Of a DNA stretch of 64,000 nucleotides, positions 26,734-36,102 are shown piece after piece (positions within the stretch are counted from its first letter, which is position 1; every line of letters begins with the position of its first letter). Source of the stretch: Curtobacterium sp. BH-2-1-1 (GTDB taxonomy: Bacteria > Actinomycetota > Actinomycetes > Actinomycetales > Microbacteriaceae); assembly GCF_001806325.1 (NCBI RefSeq), contig NZ_CP017580.1, positions 2,170,001-2,234,000 of the forward strand, read 5' to 3'. Under the pieces are notes generated by a model. It had not been told where the DNA came from, ran no database searches, and was given only the letters and a program-made list of their open reading frames with translations. Position numbers and translations under genes: made by a program.

Positions 26734-28794
26734 ATGTCTACTGCCACCGCACCCGTCGAGGTGTCGCGCGGACGACAGAGCTCCCCGGCCGGCCAGCCGG
26801 GGAAGCCGATCATGTCGCACCGCCAGATCCTCCTCGTCATCTACGGCCTCATGGCCGGCATGTTCCTCTCGTCGCTCGACCAGACGATCGTCGGCACGGC
26901 CATCCGCACCATCGGCGACGACCTGCACGGTCTCGACCAGCAGGCCTGGGTCACCACGGCCTACCTGATCGCGTCGACGATCACCACGCCGATCTACGGC
27001 AAGCTCTCCGACGTCTTCGGCCGTCGTCCCCTCTACATCTTCGGCATCGCGGTCTTCATCATCGGCTCGCTGCTCTCGACCATGTCGACGTCGATGATCA
27101 TGCTCGCCGCGTTCCGTGCCTTCCAGGGCATCGGTGCCGGTGCGCTGATGTCCCTGCCGCTCGCGATCATGGGCGACATCCTCGCTCCCCGCGAGCGCGC
27201 GAAGTACCAGGGGTACTTCCTGGCCGTCTTCGGCATCTCCTCGGTCATCGGTCCGCTCATCGGCGGGCTCTTCTCCGGCGCGTCGACCATCCTCGGCGTC
27301 ACCGGCTGGCGCTGGGTCTTCCTGATCAACGTCCCGATCGGCATCGCGGCACTCCTCATGGTCATCGCGTTCCTGCACCTGCCGAAGTTCGGCGACGCCA
27401 AGGCGAAGCCGCGGATCGACTGGTGGGGCGCGACCGCCGTCATCGTGACCCTCGTCCCGCTCCTGCTCGTGGCCGAACAGGGCCGCACCTGGGGCTGGGG
27501 CTCGGCCGCCGCGATCGCCTGCTACGTCATCGGTGCCCTCGGCCTGGTCGCCTTCCTCGTCATCGAGACGCTCATGAAGGACGACGCGATCATCCCGCTG
27601 AAGCTCTTCCGCTCGGGCGTCTTCTCGATGGCCACGATCCTCGGCTTCCTCGTGGGCTTCGCGATGTTCGGCGCCATGCTGACCATCCCGCTGTACCTGC
27701 AGATCGTCACGGGTCTCACCCCGACCGAGTCCGGCTTCGCGACCCTGCCGATGATCGGTGGGCTCATGATCGCCTCGATCGCCTCCGGCCAGATCGTCGC
27801 CCGCACCGGCAAGTACCGGATCTTCCCGGTGATCGGCACCGCGCTCGTCTCGCTCGGCTACGTCGTCCTGACGTTCATGACCATCGACAAGCCGCTCTGG
27901 TTCCTGATGATCGGCATGTTCCTCATCGGGCTCGGCCTCGGTCAGCTCATGCAGAGCATCACCCTCGCCTCGCAGAACTCCGTGCAGCCGCGTGACATGG
28001 GTGTGGCGACCAGCTCGGCGACGTTCTTCCGCCAGATCGGTGGAACGCTCGGCACCGCGGTGCTCCTGAGCGTCCTGTTCTCGATCATGCCGGCGAACAT
28101 CCTGCACGCGACGGCCGACCAGAAGAACCTGACCGGTGCACTCGACGCCGCGCTCAACCCGACGGTCGCCAGCGCCGAGGCGAACCAGGGCGTCATGGAC
28201 CAGATCTGGAACCCGATCGTCACCCCGATCAAGCAGCAGGTCCAGTCCGGACTCGACCAGGCCACCGCGCAGGTGACCCAGGCCACGGCCGGCGCTCCCG
28301 AGGCCGTGCAGCAGCAGGCACTCTCCGCCGCCGCCGACAAGGCCCACGCGTCCGTGCAGGACGGCAAGCTCGTCGTCGACTGGTCCGACTCGGCCCAGCG
28401 CACGTACTGGGTGGACGACCTCGCCCCGGCGCTGTCGAAGCAGATCGACAAGGGCACGAGCGACAAGGGCGCGTCGAGCAGCGAGACGAGCGACACGTCC
28501 TACCTGAACGGTGCGGACGCCGCGCTCACCAGGCCCTTCATGACCGGGTTCAACTCGTCGGCCGTCACGGTCTACTGGGTCGGCTTCGCGGTCATCCTGC
28601 TCGCCTTCGTCCTGAGCTGGTTCTTCAAGGCGCCGCCGCTCCGCAAGAGCTCGGCCCTGCAGGAGCAGGCGGACAACGAGGGCACGGCTGACGACCTCGA
28701 GGTCCAGGCGGTCAAGGCCGCCGACACCATGGGCTCGCCGACCGCTCCCGTCACCGGTTCGATCCCCGTCCAGCGGGGCGCGTCGGACCGCTAG
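26734..28794 (+). CDS. DHA2-family MFS multidrug exporter
   Basis: A 686-residue, 14-helix drug:H+ antiporter. Motif A is GKLSDVFGRRPLY, and the helix around FQGIGAGALMSLPLAIMGDI and motif-C-like GISSVIGPLIGG are clear. An extracytoplasmic insertion of about 130 Gln/Ala/Asp-rich residues (roughly 470-600) lies between the last two helices, seen in a subset of actinobacterial EmrB/QacA relatives. A TetR gene follows on the same strand and twin palindromes precede it, so expression is probably ligand-induced. Confidence 0.92.
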   Translation: MSTATAPVEVSRGRQSSPAGQPGKPIMSHRQILLVIYGLMAGMFLSSLDQTIVGTAIRTIGDDLHGLDQQAWVTTAYLIASTITTPIYGKLSDVFGRRPLYIFGIAVFIIGSLLSTMSTSMIMLAAFRAFQGIGAGALMSLPLAIMGDILAPRERAKYQGYFLAVFGISSVIGPLIGGLFSGASTILGVTGWRWVFLINVPIGIAALLMVIAFLHLPKFGDAKAKPRIDWWGATAVIVTLVPLLLVAEQGRTWGWGSAAAIACYVIGALGLVAFLVIETLMKDDAIIPLKLFRSGVFSMATILGFLVGFAMFGAMLTIPLYLQIVTGLTPTESGFATLPMIGGLMIASIASGQIVARTGKYRIFPVIGTALVSLGYVVLTFMTIDKPLWFLMIGMFLIGLGLGQLMQSITLASQNSVQPRDMGVATSSATFFRQIGGTLGTAVLLSVLFSIMPANILHATADQKNLTGALDAALNPTVASAEANQGVMDQIWNPIVTPIKQQVQSGLDQATAQVTQATAGAPEAVQQQALSAAADKAHASVQDGKLVVDWSDSAQRTYWVDDLAPALSKQIDKGTSDKGASSSETSDTSYLNGADAALTRPFMTGFNSSAVTVYWVGFAVILLAFVLSWFFKAPPLRKSSALQEQADNEGTADDLEVQAVKAADTMGSPTAPVTGSIPVQRGASDR

Positions 28795-28799
28795 GCCGC

Positions 28800-28831
28800 A
28801 CGGGGCCTCCCGCCACCGCGGGAGGCCCCGT
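28800..28831 (+). terminator. Hairpin between exporter and tetR
   Basis: A 14-bp stem (ACGGGGCCTCCCGC and complement) with loop CACC begins 6 bases after the exporter stop and ends 22 bases before the tetR GTG. It could uncouple tetR levels from the exporter. Confidence 0.8.
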
Positions 28832-28853
28832 CGTCCGTCCGAGGAGCCACCAC

Positions 28854-29438
28854 GTGACCACCACCGAAGCCCCCGCCCCCGGCGACAGCGGCCTGCGGGA
28901 GCGCAAGAAGCAGCAGACCCGGGCCGCCATCCACCGGTCCGCGCTCGAGCTCGTCACCGATCGCGGGCTCGCCGGCGTCACGGTCGAGGAGATCTGCGCC
29001 GCCGCCGGCGTCTCGCCCCGCACGTTCTTCAACTACTTCCCGTCCAAGGGCAACGCCGCCCTCGGCCTCCCCGCGACCACCGTCCCGGACCCTGCCCGCG
29101 CGACCTTCCTCGCCGGTGCGGGCACGCTCGTGTCCGACCTCTGCGATCTCGTCGCGCAGACCGTGACCCTGCCCGAGGACCGCCGCCGGATGAAGTCGCT
29201 CGTGCAGGCGCGGCCCGAGATGGTCCCGACGATGCTGCAGTGGATGGCCGAGGCCCGGTCGGCGATCGTCGAGGTCGCCGCCGAACGCACCGACGCCGAG
29301 GCGGCGCGGACCGCCGTCACGCTCGTCATGGCCGCCGTCATCGAGGTCGCGCACCGGTTCTCGGTCGCGTCCCGCGACGAGCTGGCGGACCGGCTCCGCG
29401 GCGTGGTCGCGGAGATGGGGCGGCTCGCCGCCGTCTGA
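28854..29438 (+). CDS. TetR family regulator
   Basis: A 194-residue repressor. The N-terminal helix-turn-helix (residues 18-65) contains RAAIHRSALELVTDRG and VEEICAAAGVSPRTFFNYFPSK, then an all-helical ligand domain. It starts at GTG 28854. It probably controls the adjacent MFS exporter through the TTGC-N7-GCAA sites. The ligand is unknown. Confidence 0.9.
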   Translation: MTTTEAPAPGDSGLRERKKQQTRAAIHRSALELVTDRGLAGVTVEEICAAAGVSPRTFFNYFPSKGNAALGLPATTVPDPARATFLAGAGTLVSDLCDLVAQTVTLPEDRRRMKSLVQARPEMVPTMLQWMAEARSAIVEVAAERTDAEAARTAVTLVMAAVIEVAHRFSVASRDELADRLRGVVAEMGRLAAV

Positions 29439-29452
29439 GCAGCGCGACCACG

Positions 29453-29556
29453 TCCAGGAGGTGGGCCCCACCGGCCGGTTCCGGCGCGACGCGCCAGCGG
29501 CGTGGCGGCCGTGCCCGGAGGGACGGCGCGGGTCCGACCCGCACCGCGCCTCCTGT
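29453..29556. repeat. Degenerate GGAGGCGCGG-family element
   Basis: CCAGGAGGTGGG (29455-29466) and CCGCGCCTCCTG (29544-29555) are opposed half-copies about 80 bases apart, with GCGGGTC/GACCCGC between them. It looks like a family member disrupted by intervening GC-rich sequence, downstream of tetR. Confidence 0.5.
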
Positions 29557-29631
29557 CTGTCTGCCTGCCGTCGCGTGCTGTCATCCGATCACTCACCGCG
29601 CATCGTGGCTGAAACATCCAGAAATTGGACC

Positions 29632-29660
29632 TTGACAGCAGAGACATCGGATGTTTCGAT
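29632..29660 (+). promoter_or_regulatory. Fucose operon promoter with embedded operator
   Basis: TTGACA (29632-29637), a 17-base spacer and a weak TTCGAT (29655-29660) form the promoter of the L-fuconate dehydratase unit. The operator AGACATCGGATGTTTC (29642-29657) fills the spacer; its core ACATC-G-GATGT is a perfect palindrome. A further half-site, GAAACATCC (29611-29619), lies upstream. Near-identical sites at 39964 and 40827 define a regulon, most likely of the local GntR/FCD protein. Confidence 0.75.
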
Positions 29661-29702
29661 GAGTCCGTTCGGTCGACGGAGACCGAACGGGTAGGAGACA
29701 CG

Positions 29703-31037
29703 ATGAGCCGCATCACCGGTCTGCGCGTCCGCGACGTCCGGTTCCCGACCTCCCGGGACCACGATGGATCCGACGCCATGAACCCGGCGCCCGACTACTC
29801 CGCCGCCTACGTCGAGATCGCGACCGACGCCCTGGACGGGCACGTCGGCACCGCCTTCGTCTTCACGATCGGCCGCGGCAACGAGGTGCAGGAAGCGGCG
29901 ATCGCCGCCCTCCGCGAGCACGTCGTCGGCGCGGACGCCGAGTCGGTCTTGGCGGACATGGGCGGGACGTGGCGCACGCTCGTCCACGACTCGCAGCTCC
30001 GGTGGCTCGGGCCCGAGAAGGGCGTGATGCACATGGCGATCGGCGCCGTGGTGAACGCCCTCTGGGACCTCCGGGCGAAGCGTGCCGGGCAGCCGCTCTG
30101 GGCGCTGCTCGCCGACCTCAGCCCGGACGAGCTCGTCGACCTGGTGGACTTCCGGTACCTCTCCGACGCCATCACCCCGGCCGACGCACGGGAGCTGTTC
30201 GAGGCCGCTGTGCCGCTCCGTGCCGAGCGCCGACGCCGCCTCGAGCACGAGGGCTACCCCGCGTACACCACCACCCCCGGCTGGCTCGGCTACGACGACG
30301 AGAAGCTCGCCCGCCTCTGCCGCGAGGCCGTCGACGAGGGCTTCACCCAGATCAAGCTCAAGGTCGGCGGGGACATCGACGAGGACGTCCGACGTCTCGG
30401 GATCGCCCGCGCCACGGTCGGTCCGGACATCCGGATCGCGATCGACGCCAACCAGCGCTGGGACGTCGACGAGGCGGTCACGTGGATCGAGCGGCTCCGC
30501 CCGTTCGACATCGCGTGGGTCGAGGAACCCACGAGCCCCGACGACGTCCTCGGACACGCCGAGATCGCCCGCCGCATCGCACCGATCCCGGTGGCGACGG
30601 GGGAGCACATGGCGAACCGCGTGATCGCGAAGCAGCTCATCCAGGCGGACGCGATGTCGGTGCTCCAGATCGACGCCACGCGGGTCGCCGGGGTGAACGA
30701 GAACCTCGCGATCCTGCTCCTCGCCGCCAAGTACGGCGTCCGCGTCTGCCCGCACGCTGGCGGGGTCGGTCTGTGCGAGGCGGTGCAGCACCTCTCGATG
30801 TTCGACGCCGTCGCGCTCACCGGCGACCTCGACACCCGCTGCATCGAGTTCGTCGACCACCTGCACGAGCACTTCGTGACACCGGTCGACGTGCACGACG
30901 GCCGCTACTGGCCGCCCACCGCTCCCGGCGCGGGCACCGAGATGCACGCCGCCACGCTCGAGGACCACGCGTTCCCCGACGGCCCGGTCTGGGCCGCCGT
31001 CGTCGCGAGCGTCCCGGACGCCGTCCGCGTCGCCTGA
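29703..31037 (+). CDS. L-fuconate dehydratase (enolase superfamily)
   Basis: A 444-residue enzyme dehydrating L-fuconate to 2-keto-3-deoxy-L-fuconate. It fits the characterised Xanthomonas FucD residue by residue: KxK at 218/220, metal ligands Asp248 (IAIDAN), Glu274 (WVEEPTSP) and Glu301 (ATGEHMANR), and general base His351 ([11 protein letters not shown]). The start is ATG 29703 with GTAGGAGA upstream. It leads a plus-strand unit with the importer, fucosidase, mutarotase and dehydrogenase, and is controlled by the operator at 29642. Its last 15 bases, including the stop, begin a 29-bp tandem repeat. Confidence 0.93.
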   Translation: MSRITGLRVRDVRFPTSRDHDGSDAMNPAPDYSAAYVEIATDALDGHVGTAFVFTIGRGNEVQEAAIAALREHVVGADAESVLADMGGTWRTLVHDSQLRWLGPEKGVMHMAIGAVVNALWDLRAKRAGQPLWALLADLSPDELVDLVDFRYLSDAITPADARELFEAAVPLRAERRRRLEHEGYPAYTTTPGWLGYDDEKLARLCREAVDEGFTQIKLKVGGDIDEDVRRLGIARATVGPDIRIAIDANQRWDVDEAVTWIERLRPFDIAWVEEPTSPDDVLGHAEIARRIAPIPVATGEHMANRVIAKQLIQADAMSVLQIDATRVAGVNENLAILLLAAKYGVRVCPHAGGVGLCEAVQHLSMFDAVALTGDLDTRCIEFVDHLHEHFVTPVDVHDGRYWPPTAPGAGTEMHAATLEDHAFPDGPVWAAVVASVPDAVRVA

Positions 31038-31105
31038 CGCACCCCGACCCCGTCCGCGTCGCCTGACGCACCCCGACCCCGTCCGCGTCGCCTGACGCAC
31101 CCCGA
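31023..31105 (+). repeat. 29-bp tandem repeat duplicating the 3' end of the dehydratase gene
   Basis: Three head-to-tail copies (31023, 31052, 31081; the last is truncated to 25 bases) each contain the terminal codons GTCCGCGTCGCCTGA of the dehydratase gene. Only the first is in use. Slippage is the likely origin. Confidence 0.92.
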
Positions 31106-31192
31106 TCGCGACGTCCGACGCCCCTGACCCGCACCACGTTCCTCCCGAACCGACCCCCCCACCCTGATCACCACGACGAAGTGGAGACTCCG

Positions 31193-32431
31193 ATGCACCG
31201 ACGCCGAATCGTCGCGGGGCTGGCGGCAGCCGCCGCCACCGCGCTCGTCCTCGCTGGTTGTTCCTCCGGCAGCAGTGCCGGCGGCAGCCAGTCCAAGGAC
31301 GCCATGACCTGGTCCATGTGGATCGCCGGGAAGGAGGACAAGGCCGCCTGGCAGAAGGTCGCCGACACCGTCAAGAGCGAGGACGGCATCACCCTGACGA
31401 TCCAGGGCGCCCCGTTCGAGAACTACTTCACGAAGCTCAGCACGCAGCTCAGCGCCGGCAGCGCCCAGTGCATCGTGAGCATGCAGTCGCTCCGCGCGGC
31501 GAACTACACCTCGTCGCTCCTGTCGCTCGACGACCTCGCGAAGAAAGACGGCCTCGACCTGTCGGCGTACGACAGCACGGCGCTCGACGGCATGAAGGTC
31601 GACGGCAAGCTCTACGGTCTGCCGTACGACACCGGGCCCATCCTGATGTTCTACAACAAGGACCTCTTCAAGCAGGCCGGCGTGGCAGACCCCGAGCCCG
31701 GGTGGACCACCGACGACTTCGAGCAGGCCGGCGAGGCGCTCAAGGCGAAGGGCATCACCGAGTTCGGCTCGACCGTGGGCGACCTCAACCTCGAGTCGAT
31801 GATCTACGGCTACAACGGCGGCCGGGTGATCACGAAGGCCGGCAAGATCGATGCCACCGACACGAAGTTCGCGGACGGTCTGGACTGGCTCGCGAGCCTG
31901 GTGAAGAAGGGCTACGCGACCCAGGCCTCGTCGGACACCTCGACGCCCGGCAACGACTTCGCCGCCGGCAAGGTCGCGATGTACACGGACGGTCCGTGGT
32001 CGCTGATCAGCCAGAAGGCCAAGGTGAAGTTCGACCTCGGTGTCACGACGCTGCCGGCCGGGACCTCGGGCCCGTCGACGTTCGCCGCCGGTTCTGGCTT
32101 CGGCGTCTCGAAGCAGTGCAAGTACCCGGAGCAGGCGTTCAAGGCCGTCCAGACGATGACGAGCGAGAAGGTCCTGACGTCCCTCGCCGAGCAGGGGCGT
32201 GCCTTCCCGGCCCGGACCGCGGCGCAGGACGCGTGGTACTCCAGCGCCGGCATCGACGGGGCCGAGACCGCGCTCAAGGCGGCCCTCGCCAAGTCCTCGC
32301 CGCTCCCGGGCAACAAGCAGAGCGACCAGCTGGGCCAGCTCTTCACGCAGTACGCGCTCCAGGCGGTCAACGGACAGACGTCCGGCAAGGACACGGTGTC
32401 CTCGATCGCCGGCCAGCTCGGCACGCAGTGA
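31193..32431 (+). CDS. Sugar ABC transporter substrate-binding lipoprotein
   Basis: A 412-residue extracellular solute-binding protein family 1 member. The lipobox LVLAGCSSG puts the lipidated Cys near residue 23. The mature part has the typical WSMWIAG, LYGLPYDTGPILMFYNKDLF and FAAGKVAMYTDGPW segments. It should capture fucosylated oligosaccharides or L-fucose outside the cell; specificity is inferred from the surrounding genes. GTGGAG precedes ATG 31193; GTG 31181 is a weaker in-frame option. A large hairpin separates it from the permease genes, a common way to over-express the binding protein. Confidence 0.9.
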   Translation: MHRRRIVAGLAAAAATALVLAGCSSGSSAGGSQSKDAMTWSMWIAGKEDKAAWQKVADTVKSEDGITLTIQGAPFENYFTKLSTQLSAGSAQCIVSMQSLRAANYTSSLLSLDDLAKKDGLDLSAYDSTALDGMKVDGKLYGLPYDTGPILMFYNKDLFKQAGVADPEPGWTTDDFEQAGEALKAKGITEFGSTVGDLNLESMIYGYNGGRVITKAGKIDATDTKFADGLDWLASLVKKGYATQASSDTSTPGNDFAAGKVAMYTDGPWSLISQKAKVKFDLGVTTLPAGTSGPSTFAAGSGFGVSKQCKYPEQAFKAVQTMTSEKVLTSLAEQGRAFPARTAAQDAWYSSAGIDGAETALKAALAKSSPLPGNKQSDQLGQLFTQYALQAVNGQTSGKDTVSSIAGQLGTQ

Positions 32432-32448
32432 CCGACGCGACCGACTGA

Positions 32449-32492
32449 CGGACTGGAGGCGCGGGTCGACCCCGCCCCGCGCCTCCAGTCCG
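32449..32492 (+). terminator. Intercistronic palindrome (GGAGGCGCGG family)
   Basis: Perfect 17-base arms (CGGACTGGAGGCGCGGG and complement) with a 10-base loop lie between the binding-protein and permease genes. It probably acts as a partial terminator or mRNA stabiliser, favouring the binding protein. Confidence 0.75.
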
Positions 32493-32536
32493 CCACCCCG
32501 ACAGCAAGCACCCGCGAACGACGAGGAGGTCGTCGC

Positions 32537-33505
32537 ATGACCACCATCCAGGATCCACCGGCGGTCCCCGCCGTCGCGACCGCGGTCGCGACGGGCACGG
32601 CCACGCCCCGCCCCAAGGGCGGTGACGCCGACGGCGTCGTCGGTCGACGCTCGTGGTGGGGCGCCGCCTTCGCCGCGCCGCACTCCATCGGGCTGGTCGT
32701 CTTCACGGCGTTCCCGATCATCGCCTCCCTCGTCGTCAGCTTCATGAACTGGCCGATGCTCGGCGAGCGCAGCTTCGCCGGCATCGAGAACTACGCCAGG
32801 CTCTTCGCCGACCCGGTGTTCCGGACGGTGACGCTCAACACGGCCCTGTTCGTCGTGCTGTACGTGCCGCTCAACCTCGTCGTGTCGCTCGGGCTCGCCG
32901 CCTGGCTGACGCCGCGGATCGCCGGTCGACACGTCTTCCGCGTGCTGTTCTTCATCCCGACCATCACGCCGATCGTCGCGAACGTCGTGGTGTGGCGGAT
33001 GCTCTACCAGCCGGGTGGCGCGATCGACGCCTCCCTGCAGTCGACGGTCGGCGTGCACGCGCCGAACTTCCTCGCCGACGAGCACTGGGCGATGCTCGCG
33101 ATCGTCGCGATGAGCGTCTGGCAGGGCTTCGGGTACAACATGCTCATCTTCTCGGCGGCGCTCGACGCCGTGCCCGAGAACCAGATCGAGGCGTCGCAGC
33201 TCGACGGCGCGAACGCGTGGCAGACGTTCTGGGCGATCAAGTTCCCGCTCATCTCACCGTCGGTGTTCTTCGCCACGATGATGACGCTGATCACCTCGTT
33301 CCAGGTGTTCGTGCAGCCCTTCGTCCTCACCAAGGGCGGACCGGGCACGGCGACGGAGACCCTCGTGCAGTACATCTACAACACGGGCTTCCAGAACCAG
33401 CAGCTCGGGCTGGCCTCCGCCGGTGCCTGGGTGCTGTTCGTCATCATCCTCGGGATCACGGCCGTCCAGTTCCTCGGGCAGAAGCGGTGGGTGCACTATG
33501 AGTGA
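32537..33505 (+). CDS. Sugar ABC permease (MalF type)
   Basis: A 322-residue inner-membrane permease with six predicted helices after a polar 40-residue N-terminus. The EAA loop that contacts the ATPase is visible near residue 215-235 (EASQLDGANAWQTFWAIKFP). AGGAGG precedes ATG 32537. Its end overlaps the next permease by 8 bases. No ATPase gene is present in the locus. Confidence 0.9.
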   Translation: MTTIQDPPAVPAVATAVATGTATPRPKGGDADGVVGRRSWWGAAFAAPHSIGLVVFTAFPIIASLVVSFMNWPMLGERSFAGIENYARLFADPVFRTVTLNTALFVVLYVPLNLVVSLGLAAWLTPRIAGRHVFRVLFFIPTITPIVANVVVWRMLYQPGGAIDASLQSTVGVHAPNFLADEHWAMLAIVAMSVWQGFGYNMLIFSAALDAVPENQIEASQLDGANAWQTFWAIKFPLISPSVFFATMMTLITSFQVFVQPFVLTKGGPGTATETLVQYIYNTGFQNQQLGLASAGAWVLFVIILGITAVQFLGQKRWVHYE

Positions 33506-34418
33506 GCTGACCAAGCCCCGCACGAGCGGGTTCACGACGTCGAACCGCACGGTCAACCCGCGGTCCGTGCCCCGGACCGCCTCGGCACCCCGGCCCGGAC
33601 GGCTCCGGCACGCGATCGGCTACGCGCTCCTCTGCCTCGTCGCGCTGCTCTTCGTCTCGCCGCTCATCTACATGGTGGCGACGAGCCTCAAGCCGGCGGA
33701 CCAGGTGTTCACCACGCCGCCGACGCTCTGGGGACGCTCGCTCGAGTGGGACAACTACGTCCAGGCGTTCACCTACCTGCCGTTCGCCCGCTTCATCCTG
33801 AACGGGATCTTCGTGGCGGCCGCCGGCACCGTGATCAACGTCGTCGTGGCCGTGCTCTCCGGGTACGCGTTCTCGCGGCTGCGCTGGCGGGGACGGAACA
33901 CCGTGTTCCTGCTCTTCCTGGTGACGCTGATGATCCCGCAGGACGTCCTCGTCATCCCGATGTACGTGATGATGCAGGGCTTCGGGTGGGTGGACACCTT
34001 CCAGGCGCTCATCGTCCCGTGGGCGTTCACGGCGCTCGGCGCGTTCCTGATCCGGCAGTTCTTCCTCACCGTGCCGCAGGAGCTCGACGACGCAGCACGC
34101 GTCGACGGCGCCGGCGCCATCCGGACCTTCGTCTCGGTGATGCTGCCGCTCGCCCGGCCGACGATGGCCGTGCTCGCGGTCTTCTCGTTCATCTCCTACT
34201 GGAACTCGTTCCTCTGGCCGCTCGTCGTGGTCAACGACGTCGAAGCCCACGGCACGATCCCGCTCGGCCTGCAGCAGTTCTTCGGGCAGCAGGGGTCCGA
34301 GTGGAACCTCGTGATGGCGGCCTCGGTGATCTCGATGCTCCCCACCGTGATCCTCCTCGTCCTGCTGCAGAAGCACCTCGTCAAGGGCATCGTCACCAGC
34401 GGCCTCGGCGGCCGGTGA
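33498..34418 (+). CDS. Sugar ABC permease (MalG type)
   Basis: A 306-residue permease with six helices after a 30-residue basic N-terminus. The EAA loop reads ELDDAARVDGAGAIRTF, and the LIPQDV-like segment MIPQDVLVIPMY is typical of MalG relatives. It starts inside the upstream permease gene (ATG 33498) and should pair with it as a heterodimer. The fucosidase gene follows after 32 bases. Confidence 0.9.
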   Translation: MSELTKPRTSGFTTSNRTVNPRSVPRTASAPRPGRLRHAIGYALLCLVALLFVSPLIYMVATSLKPADQVFTTPPTLWGRSLEWDNYVQAFTYLPFARFILNGIFVAAAGTVINVVVAVLSGYAFSRLRWRGRNTVFLLFLVTLMIPQDVLVIPMYVMMQGFGWVDTFQALIVPWAFTALGAFLIRQFFLTVPQELDDAARVDGAGAIRTFVSVMLPLARPTMAVLAVFSFISYWNSFLWPLVVVNDVEAHGTIPLGLQQFFGQQGSEWNLVMAASVISMLPTVILLVLLQKHLVKGIVTSGLGGR

Positions 34419-34450
34419 CGTGCTGTACTCGTGAAAGGAACACTGGCCAC

Positions 34451-35776
34451 ATGACCATCACCGCACCTGCAGAGCCGCAGACCGCGACCGATCCCTCCGG
34501 GCTGCCCGCGTGGTTCACCCACGACCGGTTCGGCATGTTCATCCACTGGGGGCTCTACGCCCTGCCGGCACGGCACGAGTGGGTGAAGAACCGCGAGCGG
34601 ATCACCGACGCCGACTACCAGAAGTACTTCGACCACTTCGACCCGGACCTGTTCGACGCCGCCGACTGGGCGCGACGAGCACGTGAAGCGGGCATGAAGT
34701 ACGTCGTCCTCACCACGAAGCACCACGAGGGCTTCGCGCTCTGGGACAGCGCACTGACCGACTACAAGTCCACGAACACCCCGTTCGGCCGCGACATCGT
34801 GCGCGAGTTCGTCGACGCCGTCCGCGCCGAGGGACTGCGGGTCGGGTTCTACCACTCGCTCATCGACTGGCACCACCCGGACTTCACGATCGACGGCGTG
34901 CACCCGAGGCGGGACGACGGCGACGAGGCGATCGCCGCGTTGAACGAGGGCCGGGACATGGCGCGCTACCGGGACTACCTGCACGGGCAGGTGACGGAGC
35001 TGTTGTCCGACTACGGGCGGATCGACTACCTGTTCTACGACTTCTCGTACCGCGACAACGACCACGAGGACATCTGGGGCGGCAAGGGCCGCGACGACTG
35101 GGGCTCCGAGGAGCTGTTGGCGCTGACCAGGCGGCTCCAGCCCGGCATCATCGTCAACGACCGGCTCGACCTGCCCGGGGACATCGTCACGCCGGAGCAG
35201 TACCAGCCGGACAAGCCGATGGAGGTCGACGGCGTCCAGGTGCCGTGGGAGGCCTGCCAGACCCTCAACGGCTCGTGGGGGTACGACCGCGACAACCTGA
35301 ACGTCAAGAGCACCGACCTGCTCGTGCGCATGCTCGTCGACGGGGTCTCGAACAACGGGAACATGCTCCTCAACGTCGGGCCGACCGGTCGTGGCGAGTT
35401 CGACGGGGTCGCCCGGACGGCGCTCGCCGGGATCGGCACGTGGATGCACCAGCACGCGCGGTCGGTGTACGGCGCGGGACCGTCGTCGTTCCGGGCGCCG
35501 GCGGGCACCGTGTACACCCAGAACGGGAACCGGCTGTACCTGCACCTCTTCACGTGGCCGTTCGAGCACGTGCACCTCGCCGACCTCGCCGGCCGGGTCG
35601 AGTACGCCCAGCTCCTGAACGACGCGTCGGAGATCCACTACCGCGAGATCGCGCCCGGCACCCGGGCGCAGAACACCGGCCTCGGTGGACAGCCCGCGGG
35701 GACGCTGACGCTCACACTGCCGATCGTCCGGCCGGACGTGGCGGTGCCCGTGGTCGAGCTCTTCCTGCGCGACTGA
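34451..35776 (+). CDS. Cytoplasmic alpha-L-fucosidase (GH29)
   Basis: A 441-residue retaining glycosidase releasing L-fucose from fucosylated oligosaccharides. Substrate-binding motifs are FIHWGLY (His32), TKHHEGFALWDS (His91-His92, Trp99) and YHSLIDWHHPDF. The nucleophile is probably Asp197 in YLFYDFSY, the position of the GH29 catalytic Asp. No signal peptide is present, so hydrolysis takes place after import. The gene is followed by the mutarotase with a TGATG overlap. Confidence 0.93.
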   Translation: MTITAPAEPQTATDPSGLPAWFTHDRFGMFIHWGLYALPARHEWVKNRERITDADYQKYFDHFDPDLFDAADWARRAREAGMKYVVLTTKHHEGFALWDSALTDYKSTNTPFGRDIVREFVDAVRAEGLRVGFYHSLIDWHHPDFTIDGVHPRRDDGDEAIAALNEGRDMARYRDYLHGQVTELLSDYGRIDYLFYDFSYRDNDHEDIWGGKGRDDWGSEELLALTRRLQPGIIVNDRLDLPGDIVTPEQYQPDKPMEVDGVQVPWEACQTLNGSWGYDRDNLNVKSTDLLVRMLVDGVSNNGNMLLNVGPTGRGEFDGVARTALAGIGTWMHQHARSVYGAGPSSFRAPAGTVYTQNGNRLYLHLFTWPFEHVHLADLAGRVEYAQLLNDASEIHYREIAPGTRAQNTGLGGQPAGTLTLTLPIVRPDVAVPVVELFLRD

Positions 35777-36102
35777 TGCAGCGCATCCTGACGAGGACCC
35801 GGCTGCGGGCGGGGAGCGAGGCGGCGTACGAACGCGTGCACGCCGCGGTCCCGCCCGCGCTGGCGGCACGGCTCCGCGCGGCCGGCGTGCAGGACTGGAC
35901 GATCTGGCGGGACGGGCAGGACCTCGTGCACCTCGTCGAGGTCGACGACTACCGGGCGATGCGGAGGGCGCTCGCCGACGACCCCGTGAACGCCGACTGG
36001 CAGGCCGTGGTGAACCCGTTGCTCGAGGCGGACGACGACTACTCCGGCGGCGACGACGGCATCCCCCGGGTGTGGTCGCTCGCGGACCAGGTGGACGCGT
36101 GA
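35776..36102 (+). CDS. L-fucose/L-rhamnose mutarotase family protein
   Basis: A 108-residue protein of the RhaM/FucU-like DUF718 family, which interconverts sugar anomers. The start of the fold (RTRLRAGSEAAYERVHAAVPP, with an Arg-Glu-Tyr/His pattern) and the IWRDGQDLVHLVEVDDY core are recognisable. In this locus it should equilibrate alpha- and beta-L-fucose for the dehydrogenase. It overlaps the fucosidase stop by one base and the next start by four (GTGA), indicating tight coupling. Confidence 0.85.
   Translation: MQRILTRTRLRAGSEAAYERVHAAVPPALAARLRAAGVQDWTIWRDGQDLVHLVEVDDYRAMRRALADDPVNADWQAVVNPLLEADDDYSGGDDGIPRVWSLADQVDA

Noticed and set aside
26338..28347. A 669-codon minus-strand frame opposite the MFS exporter
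   Set aside because: The exporter frame has clear MFS motifs. The antisense product is Asp/Glu/Arg-rich with no fold.
29453..29556. Insertion-sequence remnant
   Set aside because: The inverted GC-rich words belong to the dispersed palindrome family. There is no transposase fragment or target duplication.
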